Counted from the stretch's first letter, positions 36,666 through 46,186 are shown. The stretch: 64,000 nt of DNA from Marinifilum caeruleilacunae (GCF_013141825.1 NZ_RZNH01000011.1:351-64350), one strand, 5' to 3'. A program made the numbers and translations. Notes: generated from the sequence alone by a model not told the origin.

Positions 36666-37664
36666 TTATACCAATGATATTAACAGTTTGTAAATCACAA
36701 GTAAGGGCAAAATTTCCAAGGCACAAAGGTACAAAATCATATAAAATATTGAAACATGTTTGCGAAATAATATTTTAATCCCTCGAAAGAGGCGCAATAA
36801 ATAAAATATTATGCCAAGAACTAAACCCGTGTTTAGCAGGAAATATGCGGCATATTCGGCAATGAAAGGAACACTTAATGTAACTGGTAAAAGAAAAATT
36901 CCAAGGTTCTTGTTGTAGATGAAAACAGTATGCAAATACTCTTTTCCTTCTTTTACTCCATCAAAAATATAGGCAATGGTTCTAAGTACGATAAATTTTC
37001 CCAGGTAAATTAAGAGTAATCCTGCCAGGGCGATTAAAAAGCTTAGAATACTGGTTTCAACACCGGTATCGGAATAGATAAATTTGTAGTAAAGAACTGC
37101 AAAAAAGGAAATGTTGATAAAAAACAGACCGTTTAGAAAAATACTTCCTCGAAGGTTTCTCATGTTTTTTTCCAAAAACAGATTGTTGGAAACCTGGTAA
37201 TTTAAAATTGAATCGATCAATCTTTGCAGGTATTTGCTGAAAGAAAATCGAATTACTGCCATCAAAATCACGATAAACAAGCTAACGCCTACCATCCAAT
37301 CGCTCTGGCTTCTTGCAATTAATTTTCCTTCATTGCTCAGAGGTCTTGGTACAATGCTGTCTGCAGATTGTAAAACAGTAGTATCAGCAGCAATAGAATC
37401 CTGTAATACGAATTGACCTGAGTTTACTGTATCAAGTAATACAGTATCAGATACTTGATTGTTTGCAGTCAGGAGTAGGGGTCGACTGACCTTTTTTTCT
37501 GCATTTCTTTTTAGGTATACCTTAGATATGGAACGAATAGCACCGCTTTGGTCAACTGTAATTTTCCCATTATTTAAGCTTTTGAACTTAAAATTAATTT
37601 GTAGAGGAGAAATCTGAAATGCCGTTGTATCAACGGAAGAGATTGATGAGTTGATGAAAGCCAT
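36666..37664 (-). CDS. DUF4271 integral membrane protein
   Basis: A 332-residue membrane protein. A poorly conserved, Ser/Asp/Thr-rich N-terminal half (about 1-120) precedes about seven hydrophobic segments (about 125-330) that match the DUF4271 family of Bacteroidota. It probably resides in the inner membrane with the N-terminal part outside the bilayer. The function is unknown. It is upstream of hemD with a 37-bp gap and no terminator, so the two are probably co-transcribed. Confidence 0.78.
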   Translation of the reverse strand: MAFINSSISSVDTTAFQISPLQINFKFKSLNNGKITVDQSGAIRSISKVYLKRNAEKKVSRPLLLTANNQVSDTVLLDTVNSGQFVLQDSIAADTTVLQSADSIVPRPLSNEGKLIARSQSDWMVGVSLFIVILMAVIRFSFSKYLQRLIDSILNYQVSNNLFLEKNMRNLRGSIFLNGLFFINISFFAVLYYKFIYSDTGVETSILSFLIALAGLLLIYLGKFIVLRTIAYIFDGVKEGKEYLHTVFIYNKNLGIFLLPVTLSVPFIAEYAAYFLLNTGLVLGIIFYLLRLFRGIKILFRKHVSIFYMILYLCALEILPLLVIYKLLISLV

Positions 37665-37730
37665 TATAATTCGTGTACCATTACCACTAGTACAAAGATA
37701 ATTTTATTTTTTGGAGCGCTTACAAGATGC

Positions 37731-37775
37731 ATAAGAAAGCCCGTAAAATTATTACGGGCTCTTTTTATTTTTTAT
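37731..37775. terminator. Terminator between the e(P4)-like and DUF4271 genes
   Basis: AGCCCGTAA (37738-37746) pairs with TTACGGGCT (37752-37760) around AATTA. The T run is good on the plus strand and weaker (TTTCTT) on the minus strand. It lies just after the minus-strand phosphatase gene, so it probably ends that transcript. Confidence 0.65.
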
Positions 37776-37785
37776 TTGCAAAGTC

Positions 37786-38592
37786 TTATAAATCCTCGTA
37801 TCCAATTAAACGCTTCTTTCGAAGTGTTTCTTTTTCAGTAGCATTCAGTTTTGTATCACTTCTCAGAACCTCTTTTTCCCATGATCCATACATTGGGTTA
37901 GGAAGAACGATAAATTTTCCCCCGAACTCATCCTTCATTGCATCTACTTTAGCGAAGCCATAGTTTTCCGATCTGTCTTCAAGAATTTCATCGAAATCGC
38001 CAATATTATCACCTGCTAGAATTAGAATTTCATGTGTTTCACTCACTTTATTTCTTCTCTCGGTTTTAATGCTTGTATTGCTTTTAAGTAGGATATGGTC
38101 TTTATCGGCGAAAGGAAAGCCAAGTTCCTTCAGGTTTTGTAAAGTTTTTTTTGTGGCCGAAGTATCACGATTCGAAATGTAAAAAGTTTCGACTCCTTTC
38201 GATTCGGCATATTTTAAAAATTCCAACGAACCGGGAGTTGCCTGTGCTTTTGCCATATCGGTCCACTCTTTCCATGCTTTGGGTGTAAATGTTTTTCCTG
38301 TTCTGATGGAATTTGTTTCGAACGGACTGTTATCCAATACCGTTTCATCAATATCAACCACAACAGCTTTTGCCTTGCTGCCCGAGTAGCTTTCCAATTG
38401 CTTGTCTAAGGATAATTTGGCAGCATTAAATGCCTGGTAGTATAAAGCTCTGCATTCAGAAGCTCTTTGGTACCAAAGGGTAGCCATAACCAGGTGTTCA
38501 TTCGGATTTGTTACTTCCTTTTTGGTTTGTGTGCTGTTTTGACAGGATATCAAGCTAGATAGAATCACTAGCGAAAAAAAGATTTTTCTCAT
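37786..38592 (-). CDS. 5'-nucleotidase, lipoprotein e(P4) family (class C acid phosphatase)
   Basis: A 268-residue lipoprotein phosphatase. The lipobox LISC places the lipidated Cys at 17. The HAD nucleophile motif VVVDIDETVLDNSP has Asp80 and Asp82. TFYISNRD is motif II, the Lys-containing segment HILLKS is motif III, and the acidic motif IV is GDNIGDFDE. The family is anchored in the outer membrane and removes phosphate from nucleoside monophosphates (NMN in Haemophilus), helping uptake of nucleosides. It stands alone on the minus strand, divergent from the sigma factor gene. Confidence 0.92.
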   Translation of the reverse strand: MRKIFFSLVILSSLISCQNSTQTKKEVTNPNEHLVMATLWYQRASECRALYYQAFNAAKLSLDKQLESYSGSKAKAVVVDIDETVLDNSPFETNSIRTGKTFTPKAWKEWTDMAKAQATPGSLEFLKYAESKGVETFYISNRDTSATKKTLQNLKELGFPFADKDHILLKSNTSIKTERRNKVSETHEILILAGDNIGDFDEILEDRSENYGFAKVDAMKDEFGGKFIVLPNPMYGSWEKEVLRSDTKLNATEKETLRKKRLIGYEDL

Positions 38593-38820
38593 CTGATTTT
38601 GTGTTATAATTTTACTTCTTCACCCTGGAAGGAGTGAATTTGAAATATCCGGAAAGGAAAAATAAATGGTTACAAGCGCTATTTACAATTGTTTTTCAGG
38701 ATTTTTTTTGGATAAAAAACCTAAGGATAAACTCTAAATAGATTCTTAAATTCGAAGATAATAAAAAATAGCTGTAACATTTCGAATATGTTGTGCGTCC
38801 TAGAAATGAAACTGGCCTAA

Positions 38821-39306
38821 ATGAACACTGTAGAGTACAATACAAGCGTAGACAAGTATGCCGATGGCATGTTTCGCTTTATCCTCAAAAACATTAAAGA
38901 TGAGGATAAAGCGCGAGATATTGTACAAGATAGTTTCGAGAAATTGTGGAGAAATATCGACAATGTAAATTATCAGAAAGTAAAGTCGTATTTGTTCACA
39001 ACTGCTTATCATACCATGATTGATTTGATAAGAAGAGAGAAAAGAAAAGAAGATTTTGAGAATGTTAATGTAAAAGAATATTCACATTCCGAACAGTACA
39101 GCGATTTAAAAGAGGTATTGAATATTGCCCTCGAAAAACTGTCTGATATACAACGTTCGGTTATACTACTTCGCGATTACGAAGGTTATTCTTATGCAGA
39201 AATTGCCAAGATTACAGATTTAACTGAATCGCAGGTGAAAGTATACATTTACAGGGCAAGAAAAAATCTTAAAAATTTTATAGGAAGTATAGAAACATTG
39301 GTGTAG
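38821..39306 (+). CDS. ECF-type RNA polymerase sigma-70 factor
   Basis: A 161-residue extracytoplasmic-function sigma factor with region 2 (ADGMFRFILKNIKDEDKARDIVQDSF, core-binding and -10 recognition) and region 4 (LSDIQRSVILLRDYEGYSYAEIAKITDLTESQVKVYIYRARKNL, -35 recognition) joined by a short linker. It is the first gene of a three-gene transcript ending in the terminator at 41573. The next two genes encode a bitopic membrane protein and an outer-membrane barrel. The order sigma-membrane protein suggests that the second gene is its regulator. Confidence 0.93.
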   Translation: MNTVEYNTSVDKYADGMFRFILKNIKDEDKARDIVQDSFEKLWRNIDNVNYQKVKSYLFTTAYHTMIDLIRREKRKEDFENVNVKEYSHSEQYSDLKEVLNIALEKLSDIQRSVILLRDYEGYSYAEIAKITDLTESQVKVYIYRARKNLKNFIGSIETLV

Positions 39307-39317
39307 CTAGATTGAAG

Positions 39318-40424
39318 ATGAGAATAATAGACAGATACAATTACGAAGAATTCTTTCTTGATTATTTGGAAGGGAACCTAAGTGATTCAGAAGTAAAAAA
39401 CCTGGAGCGCTTCCTTTCTGATCATCCTGATTTAAAGGAGGAATTGGACGAAATGCGTCTGGTTGTAGTAGAGGAGGAGGCGATTGAATTCGATAAATCT
39501 GCATTGAAACAAATTCCTTTCGAAAATGATTTTGATGAGTTTTGTGTGGCCAAATTAGAGGGCGACCTTGAAAAAGAAGAAGAGCTGGCCTTTAGCAATT
39601 ATTTAAACAGCAATTTAATTGAAAAAGCACAATACCAGCTATACGAAAAAACAAAGCTTAGCGCCGATTTGGAGATTCTTTATCCCGATAAGGAGGAGCT
39701 GAGAAGAAAAGACCGTAAGATCATTCCATACTGGTTGCTTTCGGGAGTTGGAATCGCAGCTTCAGTTCTGGTTTTATTTACGGTGTGGAACACATCAATT
39801 TCCGATAAAGATGCAGAACAATTATCAGGCAATAAAGTGGCCTATATCGATACGGTAAAAAAGATCGAAATAAAGCCATCGGATGAGGCGAAAAGATTGG
39901 AAGAACTGGTGAAAAATACCGGAACAAAACCTGCAGAGGCAAACAGCACAAATTTGGACAAGGCTGAACCTGAAACTGCAGCTGTTAAAACCCCGGTAAA
40001 AGTGGTTCAAGCAGAAAATCCAATTGTAGCTGAAAAGCCTGCAGAACAAATTGCAGAAAACTCTAAATCAGAGCCAGAAAAAATTAGTCTTCCGGAAGTG
40101 ACCCAAACTACAGCACTTGAAATATTGGCCAATGCTGAAATTGCAGAACACCAGATTGAAAGTTCGGAACAGGAAGAAGAAATGGCTGAAGTTGTTGCCA
40201 GCAACAGTGGATTAAACAATTTGGGCATGTCTTGGAAATCGAGTGTAAAGGAAAAAAAGAAAAACAATTCATTACTATATGCAGTGGCTAAAGCAGGAGT
40301 TGATAAACTTGGAGCCATTGCCGGAAAGAAAGTTCAATTAGAAAAACAATACGATTCGGAGACAGAAAAAACGCGCGTTAACTTCAATACCAAAGGGATA
40401 GGCTTTTCTACATCAATAAAATAA
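39318..40424 (+). CDS. Putative anti-sigma-like membrane protein with duplicated N-terminal motif
   Basis: A 368-residue bitopic protein starting at the ATG at 39318, 11 bp after the sigma gene. Two related acidic segments lie in the N-terminal cytoplasmic part: YEEFFLDYLEGNLSDSE (9-25) and FDEFCVAKLEGDLEKEE (72-88), each followed by a helix, so this domain looks duplicated. One membrane helix follows (about 138-157; PYWLLSGVGIAASVLVLFTV). The rest is an Ala/Glu/Lys/Pro-rich, probably disordered periplasmic stretch with a conserved-looking end. The zinc anti-sigma motif HxxxCxxC is absent. An anti-sigma role is inferred from position and topology. Confidence 0.65.
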   Translation: MRIIDRYNYEEFFLDYLEGNLSDSEVKNLERFLSDHPDLKEELDEMRLVVVEEEAIEFDKSALKQIPFENDFDEFCVAKLEGDLEKEEELAFSNYLNSNLIEKAQYQLYEKTKLSADLEILYPDKEELRRKDRKIIPYWLLSGVGIAASVLVLFTVWNTSISDKDAEQLSGNKVAYIDTVKKIEIKPSDEAKRLEELVKNTGTKPAEANSTNLDKAEPETAAVKTPVKVVQAENPIVAEKPAEQIAENSKSEPEKISLPEVTQTTALEILANAEIAEHQIESSEQEEEMAEVVASNSGLNNLGMSWKSSVKEKKKNNSLLYAVAKAGVDKLGAIAGKKVQLEKQYDSETEKTRVNFNTKGIGFSTSIK

Positions 40425-40488
40425 ATTTTTGCTGTAACAAATAAGCCACTGAATCGTCATACCCATAGAATTACCTAAAAACATTGTT

Positions 40489-41550
40489 ATGAAGAAATTA
40501 CTTTTACTGTATTTTGCACTGGCTATAGGTTTCGGTGCATACGCTCAGAATACGATCGATACTTTAAAAACAGATACTCTTAAGAAGAAAAAAGTTTTGA
40601 TTAAGGACAGTTGGTCGGATAAAAAAGAAAAAGAGAAGGTTAAAACCAAAGATACACACACGTGGCAAAGAACTGTAAGTAAGGATACGATGAAAGTTCA
40701 GTTCATGAACAAAGATGTTGTAAAAGCCGTTGAGGTTGATGGAGGCGCAAAAATAAAGGTGGGTAAAATTGGAAAATTTGCTTACCAGGAAGATCGAGAT
40801 ACGACCAAAATTAGAATCGGCGGCAAGCAGATTAACATTATTGATGGTTGGCACGGAACCAGGGTAAAAATCGAAAGAGTTCACCCTTGGGATCCCGATC
40901 AGGATAAATTCTTTATGGAAAAAGAGCCTGATTTTAGAGGACACTGGGCCGGTTTCGAAATGGGTGTAAACGGTTTTTCAAATGAGGATTATTCCATGTA
41001 TACTTACGATTTTATGGAACTGGATATGGCCAAATCAATCGCTGTAAACCTGAATTTCCTTCAGTACGATATCAGTTTACAAAAAGAAAGAAATACCATT
41101 GGTTTGGTAACGGGTTTGGGATTGGAATGGAACAACTATCGTTTCGATAATGATATTACCCTGCAAAAAGTGAATGGAGTAATTCAACCATTGGATCTGG
41201 ATCCAAACTGGAGAGTGAAAAAAACAAAACTGACAACTCTTTACCTTACCGTTCCTTTGTTAATGGAGTTTCAGATTCCTGTGAAGTACAAGAGAAGAAG
41301 AGTGCACATGTCGGCCGGTGTAATTGGAGGTTTGCGCCTGGGTTCACATACCAAAATTAAGCACAGTGGCGATAAGGTAAAAGATCATGATGACTTTAAA
41401 CTAAAGACTTTACGTTATGCTGCCCATGCAAGAATTGGTTATCGTTCCTTAAACTTTTTTGCCACTTATGGCCTTACAGAACTGTTTGAAAGTAACAAAG
41501 GACCAGATTTAACACCATTTACAGTTGGGATCACATTGATTAGTTTTTAA
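40489..41550 (+). CDS. Outer-membrane beta-barrel protein
   Basis: A secreted 353-residue protein with a signal peptide (to about residue 19, LAIGFGAYAQ). A Lys/Asp-rich segment (about 20-75) precedes a beta-strand-rich C-terminal barrel (about 145-353) that ends in a hydrophobic Phe-terminated strand (TPFTVGITLISF). It resembles the PorT/OmpA-like barrels of Bacteroidota. No specific ligand or enzyme feature is visible. It is the third gene of the sigma operon and may be the target or sensor output of that system. Confidence 0.75.
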   Translation: MKKLLLLYFALAIGFGAYAQNTIDTLKTDTLKKKKVLIKDSWSDKKEKEKVKTKDTHTWQRTVSKDTMKVQFMNKDVVKAVEVDGGAKIKVGKIGKFAYQEDRDTTKIRIGGKQINIIDGWHGTRVKIERVHPWDPDQDKFFMEKEPDFRGHWAGFEMGVNGFSNEDYSMYTYDFMELDMAKSIAVNLNFLQYDISLQKERNTIGLVTGLGLEWNNYRFDNDITLQKVNGVIQPLDLDPNWRVKKTKLTTLYLTVPLLMEFQIPVKYKRRRVHMSAGVIGGLRLGSHTKIKHSGDKVKDHDDFKLKTLRYAAHARIGYRSLNFFATYGLTELFESNKGPDLTPFTVGITLISF

Positions 41551-41572
41551 AACTTAATTGAAGATATGATTA

Positions 41573-41605
41573 AACAGCCAGATTTTTAGGAATCTGGCTG
41601 TTTTT
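41573..41605 (+). terminator. Terminator of the sigma operon
   Basis: AACAGCCAGATT (41573-41584) pairs with AATCTGGCTGTT (41591-41602) in a perfect 12-bp stem, followed by a T run. Confidence 0.9.
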
Positions 41606-41634
41606 ATATTGTTTCGATTCCATTTTGACCAATA

Positions 41635-41665
41635 TTGATTTTTTTAGCATAAAATAGTATATTTG
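41635..41665 (+). promoter_or_regulatory. Promoter of the TPR histidine kinase (leaderless)
   Basis: TTG (41635-41637), a 20-nt spacer and TATATTTG (41658-41665) fit the Bacteroidota consensus. The expected start of transcription is near 41671, so the ATG at 41670 is essentially at the 5' end of the mRNA. Confidence 0.6.
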
Positions 41666-41669
41666 ATGC

Positions 41670-43673
41670 ATGAAAAAATTCCCCCTTACTATATTACTAT
41701 CACTTTGTTTCATCTTTTCGGGCTTTGCAAACCTCGAAACTCAAATGAGTCTGGATAGTTTGCAAAAGCGATACGGAGCAACCGCCGGTCAAGAAAAGTT
41801 GGAAACCCTCTTAATGCTTAGTAAAACCTATTGGAATATCGATCCTGCCCAGGGAATCGACCTGGCAAAACATGCACTAGGAGTGGCTCAAACTCTCGAA
41901 AACGAAGAGAACATGTTAAAAGCAATGTACTATTTAGGGATTGCTTACCATATCGATAACCAATTGGATAACTCCTTGGACTATTTGTTGCAGGCACATC
42001 ATTATGCTCAAACTCACGATTTTTTAAAAGAGTTGGCCGATATTTCGGTTGAGCTTGCAACGGTTTATAACGAGACAAATCGTTTAAACAAATCCTATTC
42101 ACACACCATACAGGCTTCGGGCATTTATGAAGAGTTAAAAGATGTTGAAGGAATTGCAAACTGTCAGAATTTACTAGGGCTTTATTACAAGGCAATTAAA
42201 GAATACAATCAGGCTGGAATCCACTTCGAGAATGCGTTGAAAGCAGCGAAGCAACTCGAGAAAAAATCCTTAATCAATTCAGTATTGAATGATTTGGGTT
42301 CCATGTATGCCGAAATTGGAGATACCGAAAAGGCCATTGCTACCTACCAGGAAGCTCCTTTTCACAAATCGCGGGAAGCAAACTACAAAAGTGGATCGTT
42401 TGAGCTGCAATTGGCAAACTTATACATACAGGAAGGGGAGTTGTCGAGTGCAAAAAAACATCTCGATAACGGTAATTCTATAGCCTTACAACTAAAATCA
42501 AAAAGGTTGTACAGGGACTACTACCGTACATTGGCCGATTACCAGTTAAAAAAAGGAAACCAGACCGAATCGGTTCTTGCTTTTCAAAAACTATTGCAAT
42601 ACCAGGATTCTATTGCCGACGAAAAGTTGAGCAATAAGATAGAGGAGTTGGATTCTCGCCATGCTATGAGCATAAAAAACCAGGAAAACCAGGTGTTAAG
42701 AGATGAAAACCAGGAACAACAATTGAAAATTACCCGTCAGTATATAGTGGGACTTTTGATTTTAATGGTGTTTATCCTGGCCATTTTTATCCTGATTATC
42801 AGGTATAGAAATAATTTGAAAGACAATGAATTGCTTCACCTTAAAAACAGTTTGGTTCATCAGCACCAGGAGGAGTTGATTGAGGCCATGAAGCGAATTA
42901 AAATCAGTGAAGATAAACTTCGCGTGGCCAACGATACCAAAGATAAAATGTTCTCGCTAATTGCCCACGATTTACGCGGCGCAATAGGGAATATCAGCAA
43001 CGGTTTAAGAATGTACCTTGGTGAAGAAGATTTAAACCTAACAGATCAGGACAAAGAGGAGTTCTTGCAGGCCTTGTTCCATTCATCGGATAATGCCTAT
43101 GAGCTTTTGGAAAACCTTCTTTTCTGGGCCAAAAATCAAACTTCAACCCTTTCGGCAAACAAACAGATGGTTGATGCTTGCTCCATTATCAATTCCAATA
43201 TCGGATTACTGAGCGATTTGGCTAAGATCAAATCCATTAACCTGTTTACCTCAGAAAACCCAAGTATAGAGGTTTTTGTGGATTGGAACATGATTAATAC
43301 AGTGTTGCGAAACCTGATTTCCAATGCGATTAAATTCACCAATAAAGGCGGAAATGTAGAGATCAAATCTGAAATAGGTCAGTACTTTATAAAAATATCG
43401 GTAATTGATGATGGTATTGGGATGTTGCCAGACCAGATCGATAATATTTACGATGGCAAAACAACCGATGGAACAGCTGCCGAAAAAGGAACTGGTTTGG
43501 GACTTACCTTGTGCCGCGATTTCCTGATTAAAAATCATGGTAAAATGATTGTAAGCAGTGTAATAGATAAAGGAAGTACATTCGCATTTATTATTCCAAG
43601 GCGACCAATGAACCAGGAAAAATATTTGGAATTAGTCGAAAAAGAACCACTTCTTTTCTTGATTAATAATTAA
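41670..43673 (+). CDS. TPR-containing membrane sensor histidine kinase
   Basis: A 667-residue sensor kinase with a signal peptide, a periplasmic TPR array (about 40-325; MLKAMYYLGIAYHIDNQLD, LNDLGSMYAEIGDTEKAI), a short coiled coil and one membrane helix (about 351-371). The cytoplasmic kinase core follows. The H box is MFSLIAHDLRGAIGNI with His433, the N box is NLISNAIKFT, the G1 box is DDGIGML and the G2 box is GTGLGLTL. No receiver domain or adjacent response regulator is present. It shares the kinase core type with the PAS kinase at 24127. It has a predicted leaderless promoter. Confidence 0.9.
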   Translation: MKKFPLTILLSLCFIFSGFANLETQMSLDSLQKRYGATAGQEKLETLLMLSKTYWNIDPAQGIDLAKHALGVAQTLENEENMLKAMYYLGIAYHIDNQLDNSLDYLLQAHHYAQTHDFLKELADISVELATVYNETNRLNKSYSHTIQASGIYEELKDVEGIANCQNLLGLYYKAIKEYNQAGIHFENALKAAKQLEKKSLINSVLNDLGSMYAEIGDTEKAIATYQEAPFHKSREANYKSGSFELQLANLYIQEGELSSAKKHLDNGNSIALQLKSKRLYRDYYRTLADYQLKKGNQTESVLAFQKLLQYQDSIADEKLSNKIEELDSRHAMSIKNQENQVLRDENQEQQLKITRQYIVGLLILMVFILAIFILIIRYRNNLKDNELLHLKNSLVHQHQEELIEAMKRIKISEDKLRVANDTKDKMFSLIAHDLRGAIGNISNGLRMYLGEEDLNLTDQDKEEFLQALFHSSDNAYELLENLLFWAKNQTSTLSANKQMVDACSIINSNIGLLSDLAKIKSINLFTSENPSIEVFVDWNMINTVLRNLISNAIKFTNKGGNVEIKSEIGQYFIKISVIDDGIGMLPDQIDNIYDGKTTDGTAAEKGTGLGLTLCRDFLIKNHGKMIVSSVIDKGSTFAFIIPRRPMNQEKYLELVEKEPLLFLINN

Positions 43674-43718
43674 ATTTAGAGCTGAAATACACATAGCTTA
43701 AACTAAATTTAGATACTA

Positions 43719-44429
43719 ATGAGATTATTACTGATCAGTAATTCAACAAATCCTGGTGAAGAATACCTGGATTATCCAAAGCACAATATCAAAGAGTTTT
43801 TAGGAGAAAAACCAGTAAAAGCATTGTTTATTCCTTATGCTGGGGTAACTGTTTCTTTCGATGATTATGAAGCAAAAGTAAAGGAAAGATTCAACGAAGT
43901 AGGACACGATGTGGTTTCTATTCATCGTTTCGAAAATCCAGTTAAGGCAGTTGAAGAAGCCGAAGCAATTGTTGTTGGTGGCGGTAGCACCTGGAACCTG
44001 CTTCATTTAATTCACAAATACAACCTTACCGAGCCAATTCGCAATAAGGTGATTAACGAGAAAGCGCCATATATTGGTTGGAGTGCAGGATCAAATTTAA
44101 CTTGTCCTACCATTAAAACCACCAATGATATGCCTATAATCGATCCAATGGGATTCGATGCATTAAACCTGATTCCTTTCCAGATTAATCCTCATTACCT
44201 TGATAAAAATCCGGAAGGACATGGGGGAGAAACCCGCGAAGATCGTATCAATGAATTCATGGTCTTGAACCCTGATGTGTATATTGCAGGATTGCGCGAA
44301 GCAACCATGTTCCTGGTTGAGGACAACAAGATAAAACTGATAGGTGACAGACAATGCCGTATTTTTAAGAATGGTATTGAAACCTATGAGTTAAGTGCTA
44401 ATGACGATTTTAACTTCTTATTGAAGTAA
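43719..44429 (+). CDS. pepE: Dipeptidase E (S51 family aspartyl dipeptidase)
   Basis: A 236-residue cytoplasmic serine peptidase that cleaves dipeptides with N-terminal Asp. The catalytic serine is Ser122 in GWSAGSN; the GGGSTWNLLH region (87-96) and the His-containing NPHYLDKNPEGHGGE are as in the family. Length matches the enteric enzyme. It follows the TPR kinase by 45 bp, and a terminator follows. The S51 fold is also shared with cyanophycinase, but the size and motifs favour PepE. Confidence 0.93.
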   Translation: MRLLLISNSTNPGEEYLDYPKHNIKEFLGEKPVKALFIPYAGVTVSFDDYEAKVKERFNEVGHDVVSIHRFENPVKAVEEAEAIVVGGGSTWNLLHLIHKYNLTEPIRNKVINEKAPYIGWSAGSNLTCPTIKTTNDMPIIDPMGFDALNLIPFQINPHYLDKNPEGHGGETREDRINEFMVLNPDVYIAGLREATMFLVEDNKIKLIGDRQCRIFKNGIETYELSANDDFNFLLK

Positions 44430-44449
44430 AAAAATAAACAGTTTACAAG

Positions 44450-44482
44450 AAGCGGGTGGTTCAAAATCATCCGCTTTTTTTA
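44450..44482 (+). terminator. Terminator after pepE
   Basis: AAGCGG..GG.T pairs with A.CA..CCGCTT around CAAA, with a few mismatches or G-T pairs, and is followed by TTTTTTT. Confidence 0.75.
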
Positions 44483-44556
44483 TAGCCTAAACCCTGAAGA
44501 TTCCCGAATTTCGGATCACAAACTGCGCTAAATGGAAAATCACAATATTTTATTTC

Positions 44557-44564
44557 TACCTTTG
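44557..44564 (+). promoter_or_regulatory. Promoter -7 element for the AspT/YidE-type transporter
   Basis: TACCTTTG fits TAnnTTTG and lies 34 nt before the ATG at 44598. Confidence 0.5.
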
Positions 44565-44597
44565 TGGCCGAAATAAAAGCAAAACTTACAAAAACTC

Positions 44598-46184
44598 ATG
44601 GACTTACTCTCTTCGGCTTATTTTGTTCTTTTCCTGATTGTTGCAATCGGATTTATTGTTGGTAACATCAAAATCAAAGGCATTTCTTTAGATGTATCGG
44701 CAGTTATTTTCGTAGCCCTGGTGTTTGGCCATTATGGGGTAAGCATTCCTGCAGATATTCAAAAAATTGGTTTAACGCTCTTCATTTTTACCATAGGAAT
44801 TCAGGCCGGACCAGGTTTTTTCGAATCCTTTAAGAAAAATGGGAGGGAGCTTATTGTTTTGGCCTTTATTTTGGTAGGTAGCGCCTCTGTTTTAACCATT
44901 ACTTTGGCACTGATTTTTAAGGTTGATACCGCTATTGCCATTGGTTTGCTTACCGGATCTTTAACCAGTACACCAGGTCTGGCAGCAGCCATTGAATCAA
45001 CTCAATCGCCAATGGCCTCAATTGGTTATGGTATCGCTTATCCTTTTGGTGTAATTGGTGTCATCCTTTTTGTAAGGATGTATCCAAAGATTTTTAAAGT
45101 TGATATCAATCAGGAAGCGAAAAAACTGGAAGATGAGGCTCAGCAAAATTTCCCCGAGCTATTCAATAAGAATTTTCTGGTGGAAAATGAGAATATTATC
45201 GGCAGAAGCATTAAAGAATTAAAGATTAGATCCTTCACCCAAGCCAATATTTCCCGAATTATGCACAGGGGAGAAACCATTGTTCCATCGCCTGAAACCA
45301 TACTCGAAAAAGGAGATATCGTAAAATTAATTGGAACCGAACAAGCTTTGGAACGAGCCAAAATGCTGATTGGGGAAGAGACCGAAGAGAAGATTCCTTT
45401 GAGTCGCGATTATGTAGTAGAATCGGTTCTCGTGACCAACAAACAGGTGGTAAATAAAACCATTGGACAATTGAATGTATTGGCCAATTACAATGCCAGA
45501 ATCACACGAATCAGAAGGGCGGGAATTGATATGGTGGCCAGCTCGAAATCTGAAATCCGCTTTGGCGATAAATTGGTGGTAGCTTGCGGAACGGGTAACA
45601 TCAAAAATGTGCGCCACCTGTTTGGAAACGACAGCAAGAAACTATCCGATACCGACTTTTTCCCAATTGCAACAGGAATTGTGTTGGGGGTATTGGTAGG
45701 GAAACTCAAAATTTCCTTTTCAGATGATTTTACCTTTAGCCTTGGCCTAACTGGTGGTGTGTTAATGGTTGCCCTGATTTTAAGTAGAATTGGTAAAACA
45801 GGACCCATTTTATGGACCATGTCTGGATCATCGAATCAATTGCTGCGCCAGTTGGGATTACTGATGTTTTTGGCCGTGGTTGGAACCAGTGCAGGTGCTC
45901 ATTTGGTGCAGACATTCCAGGAATCAGGCTTGACCTTATTTGCTATAGGTGTTGGAATTACGCTGTTTCCTATGGTTATCACCACCATAATTGGTCATTT
46001 TGTTTTAAAAATGAACATTCTAAACTTGCTGGGTGCCTTAACCGGAAGTATGACCAGTACGCCAGGTTTGGCAGCTGTCGATGGCATGTCTGATTCCAGT
46101 GCCCAATCCATTGCCTATGCAACTGTATATCCCATTGCAATGGTATTTTTAATTGTTTGTGTTCAGATTTTAAGTTTGATATAA
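44598..46184 (+). CDS. AspT/YidE/YbjL-type transporter with two RCK-C domains
   Basis: A 528-residue inner-membrane protein made of two homologous membrane halves around a cytoplasmic insert. The antiporter duplication motif appears in both: GLLTGSLTSTPGLAAAIES in the first half and GALTGSMTSTPGLAAVDGM in the second. The insert holds two TrkA-C/RCK-C domains (about 190-275 and 276-350), seen as ILEKGDIVKLIGTEQALERA and RFGDKLVVACGTGNIKNV. These domains usually bind a small ligand and gate transport. AspT itself exchanges aspartate for alanine, but the substrate here is unknown. It ends in a shared terminator with xth. Confidence 0.88.
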   Translation: MDLLSSAYFVLFLIVAIGFIVGNIKIKGISLDVSAVIFVALVFGHYGVSIPADIQKIGLTLFIFTIGIQAGPGFFESFKKNGRELIVLAFILVGSASVLTITLALIFKVDTAIAIGLLTGSLTSTPGLAAAIESTQSPMASIGYGIAYPFGVIGVILFVRMYPKIFKVDINQEAKKLEDEAQQNFPELFNKNFLVENENIIGRSIKELKIRSFTQANISRIMHRGETIVPSPETILEKGDIVKLIGTEQALERAKMLIGEETEEKIPLSRDYVVESVLVTNKQVVNKTIGQLNVLANYNARITRIRRAGIDMVASSKSEIRFGDKLVVACGTGNIKNVRHLFGNDSKKLSDTDFFPIATGIVLGVLVGKLKISFSDDFTFSLGLTGGVLMVALILSRIGKTGPILWTMSGSSNQLLRQLGLLMFLAVVGTSAGAHLVQTFQESGLTLFAIGVGITLFPMVITTIIGHFVLKMNILNLLGALTGSMTSTPGLAAVDGMSDSSAQSIAYATVYPIAMVFLIVCVQILSLI

Positions 46185-46186
46185 AA

